Assembly: GCF_037975245.1 (NCBI RefSeq)
Contig: NC_092578.1
Span: 9,466,359 to 9,530,358, forward strand
Direction of reading: 5' to 3'
DNA: 64,000 nucleotides
From: Apostichopus japonicus
Lineage: Eukaryota > Echinodermata > Holothuroidea > Aspidochirotida > Stichopodidae
Positions 11,954 through 23,250 of this stretch are shown here, in pieces (positions within the stretch are counted from its first letter, which is position 1; every line of letters starts with the position of its first letter). Made by a program: the position numbers and the translations under genes. A model generated the notes under the pieces. It ran no database searches, had not been told where the DNA came from, and saw only the letters and a list, made by a program, of their open reading frames with translations.

Positions 11954-14445
11954 TCTGTCTAGAACTAGTAAGTTAAGCTACACAACACATTCTAGAGTCT
12001 ACTCTCTCTCTAATTGTTTATACTTCCTGTTTCACAACATTAATGATCCCTAATCATTATTAATTCATCTTGAAAGCCCTCTTACAGAGATCTGTCTCCA
12101 ATCTATACCTTATTACTTGAGAAATGACAAATATCTATACCCATGTAACAAACAAAAAATAATGTCTGCATGCCCGCCCAAATCTAGTAATATTGAGTGA
12201 TGGCGCAAGATCTAAACATGCAAATTAGTAGCTTGCAGGGACTGTAAGTGTAGAGTAGATGCTAACAGACAACGTCTACCATTAATGCACCTGGACACTA
12301 CAAAGTATTGGAGTTTATTCGAAGGGTATAAAATCAAATAAGAATGTCAATGAGACCTCTCAGAACCAAACCAGAATGGTGACAGACAGTTGTTTTTACA
12401 ATATTGACCACAATGTAGTGAATGACTTCCAAATGTTGTACTTAAGGCAAATTGATTATTAGTTGGGATATTTCTGAGATTAAGTAAATATTTTGCCATG
12501 CTTGTGAGAAACCAGGACGTACAAGGATACTGACTCACTGAGGATAACACCCACTTTCATTCTAGAAACTAGAAGGATGCAGATTCCATGAGGAATGCAA
12601 CTTTTATAAAGCAAGGAACCAGCAAGGAAACTTAAAATTTAGAATGGGAGGGATAAAAGGTAATAATATAATTCAAAGGTTTTCATAAAAGAGCTCAAAT
12701 ATCAGGAAATACAAAACAGACATACCGTCTTCACCACCTTCATCGTCCAACCCATCCAAACCATCGTCCTCATCAAAATCATCCAGAGAAGCGCCATCCC
12801 CGGGAAGTCTCTCGCTGGTAGATTTAGAGCAAAAACAATCCCAAATGAATATTGAAGAAGGATACACTTAATGTCAAACTTGAAATTGTTTCTGATTACT
12901 TCTCATTCACTGACACACACACAGAATTTTTATATTAAACTGTGCCTCTTTTCAGCTTGCTTTGGATTTTGTTAGTTTAACCACATCTCTGAAGCTTGTA
13001 TCATATTTTCTCCAGGTTATGTATTCTTGGTCAAGTTTATTAAGAGAAACAAAATTTGGTTTCATAGTGGTGTAGTCCTTATACGAAAACGACATCAAAG
13101 ATATTATATTGCACGTTGTCAACATCTGCATACAGAGATTAAATTTTCACACCTTTATATCTAAACAGCCAGACACACTTTGAAGCTTGGGGTTGGACTA
13201 ATAAGATGTGATCTAATTTGCCAGTTCTGTATCTATATATTTTAATTCAGACTCAGATGTTTCTTTAGCATCAATTCTTAAACCAGTTTTTGCATTTAAC
13301 AGGTTCTCAAAATCATTGCAATGATTGCACTCTGTAATTGAATATCCAAGTTTAAGCAAAAGCAAATTTATCTCTCTTGATTGTTTTAATCAAGTGTGGT
13401 AATGCTCTGTCTTACCAATCACAATAATAAAAATGGTGATTAATAAAACAGAAGACTTCAACTTAAAACTACCATCATGCCATTTTTAAGTCAAAAGTTA
13501 GTTAACTTTATTAAATTCCAAAATGTCACTTGGTGCATAATTTGATTGAGTAACACATGTATGCATGTATGTATACAATACTTTGACTTTGATAAGCAAG
13601 GCTTGTCAAATTTTTTGTCTAATTAAGTAATTTGGTCTAACAAAATAAAAATGGCATAAATACATTACACATAAATGTGGCATTGTGACTACTCTTCACA
13701 AAACTAATAAAATTCATCTTGACAAATAAAACAGGCAAACTTTAGCTCTCTGCCTTAGAAATAGTTCTTACTTTTCAAGAGGATTAAACTCTGAGCCTTC
13801 ATTTTCTTCTTCTACGTCACACCAGCTTTCACTGTCATTATCGGAATCGTCGATAGCGACCCTGTTCTTCTGCGATAGTTCTTTCTTCGTGAGGTGAGTG
13901 GTGCCCGATGCTTTGAGATCACCTTTATCATAGATGGGCTTTGGGCTGATCACTGACTGTAAAGAATGAGAGAGGTGCTGTGAGGATGTCCTCTGCACTT
14001 TCTGTCCAGCGTCATTGTTCGCACCACCAGCCCTCGATGACGCAACGCTTGAACGGCTTTTGCTGCTAGTAGGACGAGAATATCTGGGTCGGCCAGTTGG
14101 TGGCTTTGAATGTATTTGACTTCTGGAATGAATTTGAGAAATTGCGCCATCTCTTGGGGACTTGGAACTTTTGGACGATTTGCTTCTAGCACTCACAGGG
14201 TGTCCATGTCCAGCATTTACCGTTGCAGGGTGACCACCGTCGCTGCTGAGAGAACGATGGAAGGAGGCAGGCTTTCCTGGGATCAGATCATTTTTATACC
14301 CATTGACTTTAACAGGGCTTCTTAAAAGCGGGCGTTCAACTTGTTGTCTCAACGGCAGGGGCTTGAGATTCCCAGACAGAGCAAGGTTCTCCAATCCACG
14401 TTGCAAGGTTGACCTTATTTCATCAATTTCATTGGCAGTGGCCAT
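7722..14445 (-). CDS. TTLL4: Tubulin polyglutamylase TTLL4, 5' part (seven coding exons)
   Basis: TTLL4 is a TTL-family ATP-grasp ligase that adds glutamate side chains to tubulin and other proteins. Exons in gene order: 14445-13772, 12814-12726, 11494-11261, 10052-9942, 9431-9355, 8612-8418, 7933-7722, all with GT/AG borders and matching phases, giving 530 residues. Residues 1-330 are Ser-rich with acidic runs (DDSDNDSESW, LDDFDEDDGLDG), a poorly conserved tail in this family. The family core follows: SLFSNVPPTV, LPWDLRKLLKWRMSTVTP, WLGYWGKHMK, NHFPGSFQMGRKDRLWKN, the ATP-grasp stretch KWIMKPPASARGIG (about 455-468) and KFDLR (500-504). The order and wording match vertebrate TTLL4 more closely than other TTLLs. 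The CDS is incomplete: HLTNYS and later catalytic motifs were not found below 7722, so the rest should lie left of the window. The start is the first ATG in frame; upstream non-coding exons are not resolved. Confidence 0.9.
11868..11947. repeat. (TA)n microsatellite
   Basis: About 80 bp of TA dinucleotides with one interruption near 11911, in TTLL4 intron 2. Such tracts vary in length and can extrude cruciforms. Confidence 0.95.
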
Positions 14446-14999
14446 AACAATATTAACTGATCTGACTCACAAAGTTCTTGTCTTACAATGTCTGCTTCCA
14501 GTGAATTCTTGTATACCTTGCTCCAACATGCACAAATTTGCCATTTTGTGAGACTGTATTATACCACCTGTCCAAATAAACATAGGAAAATAAATTTAAA
14601 CTTTTAAACAACATTTACTCTTCACTCAAACGATATCAAACGTTGGGATCTGCTTAACTTCCTGCCAGATATACTGTAAGGCTAGCAGTAGCAAAATACA
14701 ACAAATAAGTTATGTTTGCATAGCACAATGCTGGCAGACCAAAGCTTTGACATTATTTAACTGTTCTTCCCCAGTGCATGCCCACAAATGTGACAGCTCA
14801 GAAAAATCACACAAAATATATAATATTTCATGGCATGAATAGGTTGGGATTAAAGTCATGTTTGCATCAAAATTGAGAGGGATAACATTGTGGCTCTGTA
14901 TATCAGAACCTCATGGTAAATCACTTTTGTTCTCCCAGAAACCAAGATGAGAGCCAGTAAGACTTTGGGTATGCACTCTATTTGCTCTTAGAGTGTGAC

Positions 15000-15900
15000 A
15001 GTTCACATCACGATGACAGCTAAAGACACAGCAATGTTATGGTTTATTATTACTAATATACTGTAGGCTAGTAGTAGTCCTGAATGACAATCAAAATTTT
15101 GGAATTTGTTGGTAGCCTAGGCCAATATGTCCTAATATTTATTATTTTTGCTCTAAGGTCTGGGCATTGATCCCCCCCCCCCCAACATCACAATGACAGC
15201 TAAAGACACAGCAATGTCATGGTTTTCGTATAGTATTACGTAATGTAGCGTAATAGGCTAGTAGTACTGTAGTAGCATGGACACTTCGGAGTTCGGACAC
15301 CTACTGTAAGCCTTAAAACACCCCAAAACTATATCTTCTGGTCTAAATCACCGGAAAATATACTTGATATGGTGGGAGAATTTTGTTATATTACGATACA
15401 CGGCCAAACTTTCTTTCCTGCAAACTGTTTTCACGTTGTATTCCAAGAAGATTCTTCGTGATTGTGGAACTGGTATTTCTTTGCTAGAGTATTGCGAAGT
15501 TCGGACACCCAACCCACAGTGTGGCGCTGGTGATAAAATTGGTGGCGCAGTTGCTCTTTCAGTAATTATAACAGACTTCATAGATCTCCGTCATTTTATT
15601 GACAAATATGTAAGTACTTTACTACTTACTTGCACATGGGTCATTTTGGAGAGAAAATAACTGTAGCTTTGTAGTTTTTCGTGAAATTGGCTGTTGCCAT
15701 AGGTTGTCATGGTGAAATTGTGTATTTCTTAGGGGTGTCCGAACTTCGCAATGTTCCGAACTTCGCAATACTGACTATACTAGTAGTAGTAGGAATGACA
15801 TTCAAAACTATGGGCAGTGTTCTAACTCAGGTAGCCTAGGCCTATATATGTCCTAATATTGATTATTTTTGCTGTAGGGTTTGGGTATCCCCTGCCCCCC
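15000..15900. repeat. Locally duplicated intergenic blocks
   Basis: The block with atgacagctaaagacacagc occurs at about 15010 and again at 15190. The block with tagcctaggc, then tgtcctaatatt and a poly-C run, occurs at about 15112-15182 and again at 15830-15900. The second pair brackets the larger MITE at 15281-15754. These look like segmental copies generated with the MITE. No gene is present. Confidence 0.6.
15281..15754. mobile_element. Longer MITE copy of the 4194 family
   Basis: About 474 bp with the same GGAGTTCGGACACC and GGTGTCCGAACTTCGCA ends as the copy at 4194-4399. It shares the flanking interior (ccttaaaacaccccaaaact; gtcattttggagagaaaata) and adds about 270 bp of middle sequence. 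The extra part contains another inverted terminus-like GCGAAGTTCGGACACCC near 15494, suggesting nested or tandem termini. Confidence 0.6.
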
Positions 15901-17260
15901 ACTGGGATTGGATCAAATTTCGGACCTGCTCAGGTCCTAGTATCACACAGCCCTAACCTGGCCTGACACTTCGTGACAGTGGACTAACGAGTAACGTATG
16001 AGTCTACCTGGCTCTCTTCACAAGCTGGAGATTCTGTCTACATGCAAACGAACTTGGACAATGTTGTGCAAATAATTGGGCGTATCTTGGCAGTGAATCT
16101 AGACTAGGCCTATGAGGCAATATCCTATATACTACTACTTACTAGATAGGCTTGTTTAACTGTTACTTTGTTAGGCCCATGTCCAACCTAGGCCTATCCG
16201 CCTATGGCCTAACTTTATAATTTAGGCTACAGTACAGCGGCCTCTGTACTGAATCGATCTTAAGTTATAAAAGTTACGAGATGAACTCATTCCTATTACC
16301 CTATGAGCAATTGGATAGGTAGCTAAACACGGACATACGCTTTCTTTTAGTCCAGTCATATCGTCAGATATACAGACCGGTCTGCCCGAGATAGGCCCAA
16401 CTGGTTTTACAACTATACAGCGATCAACGGAACCAATGTGTGCGAAGGTGAATTATCTTTGATCGAACTAATTACACTGTTCCAGTACAGTACGTTATGT
16501 TACGGTGGCAACCAGATGTAAACGGATAGTGTAAGTACACATGCCATGCTCGACGGGGAGCATGTTGATAACTATGGGAACGCTAAGATGCCATAAATGG
16601 ATGGCATATTTGTTGTTTCTGGAGATTTTCAACGAAATTGTTGATTGATAATGTTATAAATAATAGAAAATAATTACAAGTTAATAAATTTCTTTAACAA
16701 TAATTAGTTAGTACCGATATGCAAAATGATAACAAATGTTACATATAAGATTTCACTTTTCTTGCGGATAATAGCATACATGCCACGTATTATATTTTTC
16801 AAGTGCTTCATTTCCTATTTGAGTAACGTGAGGAGCCAATATATTTCATATGAATCTACACTTTCTATTATAGTTATTTTTCTCAGTTATCAAATGTTAT
16901 ACAAGTTATACAAATGTTAGCAATTGAACATTTTGCACGACCGAAATTCTTCAGATATCAAACTTGAAGGGAATTTCAATGGCAGCTAGGTTAACGCTAT
17001 CATAAATAAGCCTAAAATAATTTCACTGTGTGGTGTCGATATCGCAAATCCTTTTTGGCTTTCTACTTTTGCATAAACGCATCCATCTATTAAGTTTCGG
17101 TTTGCAATCATCCTATATATTGAGTAGGCCTATGTCGTACCGGCTTCAAAGGTAAACACCGACAATGAATGTTATCTTGAACTATTGTAGCACTGTGGTA
17201 ACCCAGACCATGGAAGAAGAAGAGAACTGAATGCCCAGACAAAGTATATCGATTTTCAAG
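15901..17260. other. No gene recognised
   Basis: AT-rich intergenic sequence on both strands with only chance frames. It may hold 5' non-coding exons of TTLL4, which I cannot define from sequence alone. Confidence 0.4.
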
Positions 17261-17263
17261 CAG

Positions 17264-17660
17264 GTTCACAGAGAATAATCGAAACGTCAGGCCGACTTAC
17301 TTTTACACATTCTCTTACACAGGCTCTCTAGTGGATAAACAGTTTGCTAACAGTTTTATTTTACATTGTTTTTTAGCTGCTCTGTTACTGTATCCCTTCG
17401 GGTGATCCTCCTTTTCTACTTTGTATTTGTATTTGTACTTGTATTTGTATTCTTGTGTTTCAGTGTTTTATTCATTTTTGTCATATACTCATCCCGCTGT
17501 CTCTTTGTGTTCACCATGCTCATTAACCTTTCTGTATTCTGTGCGTGTTTTTGTCCCTTCTGTTACTGTTACTTGTCATTTAGCCTCTGAAGTAGATCCT
17601 GCTGGGATCGAAACGTCAGGCCAACAATTACTTTTACACAGGTTCACATAGAGCATAATA
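17264..17660. repeat. Interspersed repeat with duplicated GAAACGTCAGGCC block
   Basis: The motif atcgaaacgtcaggcc followed by acttttacaca occurs at 17278 and at 17610, and caggttcaca at both ends, so a block of about 330 bp is bounded by direct repeats. Class is not assigned. The open frames inside come from pyrimidine-rich DNA. Confidence 0.5.
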
Positions 17661-18060
17661 ACTGGCGTTACTGAATCAGTCTTATCTGAGAACTGATCAG
17701 GATCACTTGACTCAATATAAGATGTAATCGTTGTTGACTGAATCAGTCACTATATCGATGTACCAAGCATTGTTGGTAACACATTTATTTACCGTTTGCC
17801 TGGACTGGAGCCGGTGGACCCAGCGCATTGACAACAGGCTGTATGACCTATGAGTGTATATATATATATATATTCGCGTTAGGTAGTTGCCTGGTCAGGG
17901 GCATTGTCAGTCAGTGAAGTTAGGTCTCGTCCATATGCCTCCTCCCCTTCTACAGTGGCTATTTTTTTCAGTTGCTTCAGCTTGAATTAGGAGTTGGGCA
18001 AAGTTCAGTTTGAACACTCTTGCCAATTATTACCTCTTCATCACCGTAGATTCATTGGAT

Positions 18061-18235
18061 AACCAGGCAGCTGCTACTCTAACATGGCGCTGCTACTCTA
18101 ACAGGGAGCTGCTACTCTAACAGGGAGCTGTTACTCTAACAGGGAGCTGTTACTCTATAACAGGGAGCTGCTTCTCTAACCATGGAGCTGTTACTCTAAC
18201 AGGGAGCTGCTTTACTCTAACCATGGAGCTGTTTA
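18061..18235. repeat. About 22-bp minisatellite (gctgctactctaacaggga)
   Basis: Seven or eight imperfect copies of gctgYtactctaacagggag, with variants such as taaccatggagctg. It is non-coding. Confidence 0.85.
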
Positions 18236-19131
18236 TAGCTCCATGCTCTAACTATAGTAGCAGTTCCGTGGGATATCTATAGGCTATACGAGACTTCATA
18301 CGTTCTTTAGCATTTCCTTCATCGTTATACCAAGCCATGTGGGCTGCTAAAGCCTACGTCAAAGTATACACGAACACGGGACATATGAGTTAATATTTTA
18401 TAAATAGCAATCGGATATACATATTGTTAACACTGTCAGACATCATAATATGAAGTTGATGGAGGTGTGGTCTCTAAAGTACAACGATATATAAGTATAA
18501 CGTTAGAGATCCTAAAAATATTGACGATATAAACAAGCCATACAAACGTTAAAGAACATGCGTCATATATAATTTTGCAGATCGTTTTGGTATACTAAAC
18601 TTGATGCTAAGTGCAAAAACTTCAGTAAATTTCCTAAGTTTGGAACATTTATCAAGTGTGAAAGAAGTCAATTCAATGTTCTTTCTACGCTTCCGTAGAA
18701 TATCCTATTGGCATTGAAGCAACAGGTCGGAGTTGCAACCACCGTTTTCGAACTGGGACAGGGGAGGGTGCTAGATGTTATGTGGTCAAGGGTAAACTTT
18801 TGAAACCATTTTACAGAGTTTTCCACTGTTACGGTTATACCGCAGATACTTGATAGATACTTATGCACTGTGCATTAGCTTTTTTTTTGTAATATTCTGT
18901 CAACCAGTGGGAAGGGGGTTGAGCATTCTTGATTTGGGGGTGGGGGTTACAGTTTTGTAGTAATGGTCCGTTAAGCCTTAGATTCGACAACCCCCTCCCC
19001 CACCCTCCAACCACACGACCGTCGAGCTTGTCACGCCCTCGGCCTACATTCATGCCCGTAGTCAGGAATTCTGGGATTGAGGGGCTCCACCAATAAGAAC
19101 ATTGCTTTCGGTTAGCCGCAATTGCATTATC

Positions 19132-20146
19132 CAGTGGCGGCGGAACCGGGGGGGGGGGCTTGGGGGGGCTCAGCCCCCAATGAAAAAGTTGAGGGGGCAA
19201 ATGCATGATAAGCCCCCCCAATATTTACCAAGGCTCCGAAACGTGCATCTGCCCATTTTTCAATGCATACTTGTCGATCTGTCCGATGCACACGTATACT
19301 ATATAGGTGTAATAATTTTAGTAATTGCTGGGGGACCCTCGGCCCGTCCCCTAGCTATAGACCACATTGTCACCCCAACCGCGTCTTCACGCCCCGTGAA
19401 AAGTGGAAGCAGTGAGTGTGAGTACCGGTAAGCGTAACACAACTTCGTCTTAGGCCGATGACTTGCCTCATTTCAGCCAGTTCTCCAACATCCCCTTACT
19501 TAGTGGCGGAGCGTCCATATATACAGTCAGGGGGCGGATGCCCCCCCCCCCCCCGACGGACTCAAATGGACTGCTGGCGCCCTTTTCAGCTTTTCACTAC
19601 TTTTTACTTATTCGCGATTATTGACTATTTTATTGCGCTCTCATATACCTATTGACATTTGTCATATTCTGTTGGTGTAATTTTCCGACAAAATGGCGAC
19701 GACACCTATTTATTCTCCGTTTATCTGCAAATTAGCAAGGCCCGGAAAGGGTCATTTCCTGCAATCTAGGGAGTATCTTTACTCAAAAATTTTCGGTAAG
19801 CTCCGCGCCAACCTGTGGTGACGCTCCGCTTAGATAGTGTCGAAAGCGCCCCTATAGACCATTCTGCCCCCCCCCCTGACCAATACACCATCGAATATAC
19901 AAATTACAATGTTTTTACAGACTTCAACGTGCAATCTGAGAAATTGCAGGCTTGAGACCCATATTTTAGGGCTAGGTATTCGCAGCATAAAACACTCGGG
20001 AATTGCCGTTTCCGGCCATCTGGGGTTTGAAAAAAACCCAAAATTTTCTTGTACGCTCCGCGCCAACCGATGGTGGCGCTCCGCTTAGATAGTCTCCACA
20101 CGTTAGCCCCCCCCCCCCCAATAATTTTTCCGTTCCGCCGCGCCTG
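19132..20146. mobile_element. Non-autonomous hAT-like element with 8-bp target duplication
   Basis: A 1015-bp element beginning CAGTGGCGGCGGAAC and ending GTTCCGCCGCGCCTG, near-inverted 15-bp ends with CAG...CTG termini. The 8-bp GCATTATC flanks both sides (19124-19131 and 20147-20154). CAG termini with 8-bp duplications are typical of the hAT superfamily. The inside has poly-G and poly-C runs near both ends and two copies of a segment with gctccgcgccaacc..ggtg.cgctccgcttagatagt (about 19800 and 20055), so it is composite. No transposase frame. Confidence 0.75.
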
Positions 20147-20154
20147 GCATTATC

Positions 20155-20650
20155 AATTAACAAATAAACACAGGACCTGCCGTTCATTTCATCCCTAATC
20201 TACTTCGACTTTTTCTGTCTCTAGAATATAAAGATTTTGTCCGTGGTTTATCCGCTTGATATTTCTTTTACTGAATTAGAAGAAATATAATCCATAATAT
20301 ACGGTACGTAAATGAAGAAAACGCAGGTCATAATTGTGAATATTTATGTTTTCTTGAGAATACTTCATTTTTCTACAAGTCACTAAACAGAGGATCGGTG
20401 CATGCCGAAACCCAAGCGTGTCAATATATACCACATGGTTTCTTCTCATCCCAGTCTCCCATATGTAACCCATGGTCGGCATCGATACGTATGTGACTCA
20501 GGAGGGTGTTGCTAAATAGCTTCTTGACCGGTCGATCCCTGCAGCTGAAAACGGCATATGTCTACATGCTTACCCCACCCAAAGGTTCAGCCGAGTTTGT
20601 TGGTGGCGGAGCCGACGAGGGGAAGGGATGACTGAAAAAGACGCTGACTG
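20155..20650. other. No gene recognised; left flank of the snRNA array
   Basis: Unique-looking sequence between the hAT-like element and the first recognisable array segment. No coding frame or RNA signature is seen. Confidence 0.4.
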
Positions 20651-20832
20651 TTTTGTAGTTCCGCGAAATTTGACAAGCTGCAGTCTCTGAAGTATCAAAT
20701 TGTGTGACATATTCGAACATTCATGCGACTACGGCTTTTTCCACTCATATAGCTAGCACGTTTTAGCAACAAAACGTTGCACACCGGCACCGTTAGTACC
20801 TACATGACAGCGATCTTTTCAGACACAGAGCA

Positions 20833-20874
20833 GTCGACATAGAGACCCTTCTACAATAGGGTCTCTACGTCGAC
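20833..20874. repeat. 42-bp palindrome in the leftmost array unit
   Basis: The arms GTCGACATAGAGACCCT and AGGGTCTCTACGTCGAC pair over 17 positions with one mismatch, with an 8-nt loop. It lies where other units have the spacer before the SL-like block. Nothing like it is seen in the other units. Confidence 0.8.
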
Positions 20875-20956
20875 ACCAGAGCCGTATATGATAATAAGGT
20901 AATAATAAACCAAATTGTCCAGTACGTTGTTTACAAAGAAAATTAGTTTTTTATTA

Positions 20957-21100
20957 GCTCGTGAATGGGAGCCGAGAGAAATTGCATATGCCGACGATAT
21001 TTTACGTCGTCATTGCGGGGTATTGGGATAAGTTTTCAATTAGCAATAATCGCGTCTCGGATAAACCTCATTGACTACGATATCGCCTCTGCGCAAAGAT
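20957..21100 (-). ncRNA. U4 snRNA copy 1, diverged, weak Sm site
   Basis: A 144-nt U4-like gene with the conserved 5' stem-loop, the U6-pairing segment GATTATTGCTAATTG and the ATACCCCGC block. It differs from the other copies in two ways. The Sm site reads AATTTCTC instead of AATTTTTC, breaking the U run. The 3' terminal hairpin has another sequence, GCTC/GAGC with an 8-nt loop, but still pairs. It may be an old pseudogene or a variant. Confidence 0.75.
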
Positions 21101-21562
21101 ACTCATTGAGTCCTTAGTATTGTTTGAGTACTTCGTTGAGCGTTCGTTTTTCATAGCAGATACAGTTTTTACCAATTAGCCTTATTTTCGATGCTAAGTA
21201 AAATAATTTATTCTGAAAAAAAAATAACTTACGTGTTTTTAGTACGCAATATGAAAAAAATAACGGATGGGAGAATGACGAAAGTGGTATATACAGGATC
21301 AATGTCAATTAACCCTCGTCAATGTCGCGATCCTAAAAGCTCATGAATATTCATTGCAGGATCTCCAAGCACACTCTTAATCAACGGATGGCGTTATTAT
21401 ATCGGTCCTGTCTAGTTCCGCGAAACTTGACAAGCTCAAGTCTCCGAAATCACTGAGGATTACTTTGAATAACCTGCACATTCCCTAACTACTAAAGTAA
21501 CTAAAAGCTCCAGTATTCACTAACCACCTTGTGAACTTCTTATTAGTTTGAGATTGATATAA

Positions 21563-21706
21563 GCCCATCTATGTGAGCCGAGAAAAATTGCATATGCCGA
21601 CGATATTTCACGTCGTCATTGCGGGGTATTGGGATAAGTTTTCAATTAGCAATAATCGCGTCTCGGATAAACCTCATTGACTACGATATCGCCTCTGCGC
21701 AAAGAT
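21563..21706 (-). ncRNA. U4 snRNA copy 2, intact
   Basis: U4 base-pairs with U6 in the U4/U6 di-snRNP of the spliceosome. On the minus strand from 21706 the gene reads ATCTTTGCGCAG, then the 5' stem-loop with GTCAATGAGGTTTATCCGAG, the U6-pairing GATTATTGCTAATTGAAAAC, CCCAATACCCCGC, a central hairpin GACGA/TCGTC, the Sm site AATTTTTC and a terminal hairpin GCTCA/TGGGC. Total 144 nt, the usual animal U4 length. It keeps the shared array upstream region, where a Pol II snRNA promoter should lie, so it is a candidate functional copy. Confidence 0.95.
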
Positions 21707-22368
21707 ACTCATTAAGTCCTTAGAATTGTTTGAGTACTTCGTTGAGAGTTTGTTTTTCATAGCAGATACAGTTTATACCAGTTAGCCTTCTTTTCGATGC
21801 TAAGTAAAATAATTTATTCTGAAAAACGAATAACTTACGTGTTTTTAGTACGCAATATGAAAAAAATAACGGATGGAGAATGACGAAAGTGGTATATACA
21901 GGATCAATGTCAATTAACCCTCGTCAATGTCGCGATCCTATAAGCTCATGAATATTCATTGCAGGATCTCCAAGCACACTCTTAATCAACGGATGGCGTT
22001 ATTATATCGGTCCTGTCTAGTTCCGCGAAACTTGACAAGCTCAAGTCTCCGAAATCACTGAAAATTACTTTGAATTACTTTGAAGTACCTGCACATTCCC
22101 TAATTAGTAAACAGTGTGACATATTCGAACTTATTTACGTCTTTTACTAACTAAATCTCTGTAGCAACGAATGTTGCCCACCGGAACCGTTAGGACACAT
22201 ATGACAGCGCCCTCTTCCCATACGCTTAAGATCCTCATTATCCATACCTCGATAGGAGATATCAGTATGAAATGTATACTGCTTTGTGAAGGATATATGC
22301 GTAGGAAAGGTGCCCTTTTTCATGGATATGCACTTTCTGTATAGATTATATCCTTGCAATTAAGCTGA

Positions 22369-22482
22369 ACTGTGATTATAAGGTAATGCACAGTCACAGT
22401 CCCGATGAAGGGGGCCCTCGGTTGAAAGCGGATCAGTCGTTCGGTAGTTTGGTTTTCGTGCCCAGGTTCTTTCCTGGGCGAC
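22369..22482 (+). ncRNA. SL-like RNA candidate, copy A (stem II changed)
   Basis: First of twelve 114-bp blocks. Stem I pairs ACTGTGATTA with TAATGCACAGT (one bulged G), and its 5-nt loop TAAGG holds the donor-like AAG|GTAAT. A U-rich GGTTTTCG precedes a terminal hairpin GCCCAGG/CCTGGGC, then gacttttt. A TATA-like tatagattatat lies about 30 bp upstream. In this copy stem II (CAGTCCC) has lost most of its partner: gatgaagggggccctcgg replaces gatgcaaggggactgggg. The layout resembles spliced-leader RNAs, but the Sm site is not canonical. It could instead be part of a retroposon, because its 3' part recurs in the U4 insertions. Confidence 0.35.
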
Positions 22483-23250
22483 TTTTTCTTCAAAAGTATT
22501 GACAGTTCTATTTCTCTTTATTCTAGTTGAAACCCCCATCTCAATATCTTGTTCCTAACTCAAGATATTTAGTTTGACTAAGTCTTCAACTACCCCAGGA
22601 AGTTGCATCACAGTATAGCGAGTCTATGATGTCATCTGGGCAAATGCTCATCAATAGCTTTACTATAGGCTATTATAAACTACTGGCTGATTTATCCTTG
22701 AAACTTAATGCAGTCGGAGTGCTTGCTTATAGCTGTTCTCTGCCCCCCCCCCCCCCCTCTCTCTCTCTCTCTCTTCTCTGTGTACTTAAATTTTCATTTT
22801 TCTGTATTTATAATTTAATTTAAAAAAATGTACCGTTTTGTAGAAATAATCTTTTCCAAATATAAATGATAATAAATGATTAAGAAATAATATAGCAACA
22901 TAAAGACATTTTTAGCCGAAATACCCTAAGGTCATCATCCATTCTGCTGTTGTCAGATGCATGTACAAAATATCACAAACGTTGAAAAATATCATATCTT
23001 GTGGATACAAAATGCTATGACGGTATGGTCTTCTCGCTAAGATACTGAACATTTTCAGCAGTTTTTTGCTAAGCAGTCAACTTTAGCTACCAGAATATCC
23101 CTTTGAATGTTCATTTCTCATAGAACGCTTCAGAAATACCAGGCAGTAAGCTACAAGAAGCACTTCACCATTAACGTTTAAGTTCTAGTCGTGAGCTCCA
23201 GTATTCACTAATCACCTTGTGAACTTCTTATTAGTTTGAGATTGATATAA

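Noticed and set aside
13950-14551. Frames overlapping TTLL4 exon 1 on both strands
   Set aside because: Shadows of the true exon, whose frame is fixed by splice phase and family match.
17366-17651. Hydrophobic frames suggesting a membrane protein
   Set aside because: Product of a T-rich stretch within an interspersed repeat; no start context, splice support or family match.
18835-19221. 128-codon proline/glycine-rich frame
   Set aside because: Made of poly-C/poly-G low-complexity DNA crossing the left end of the hAT-like element.
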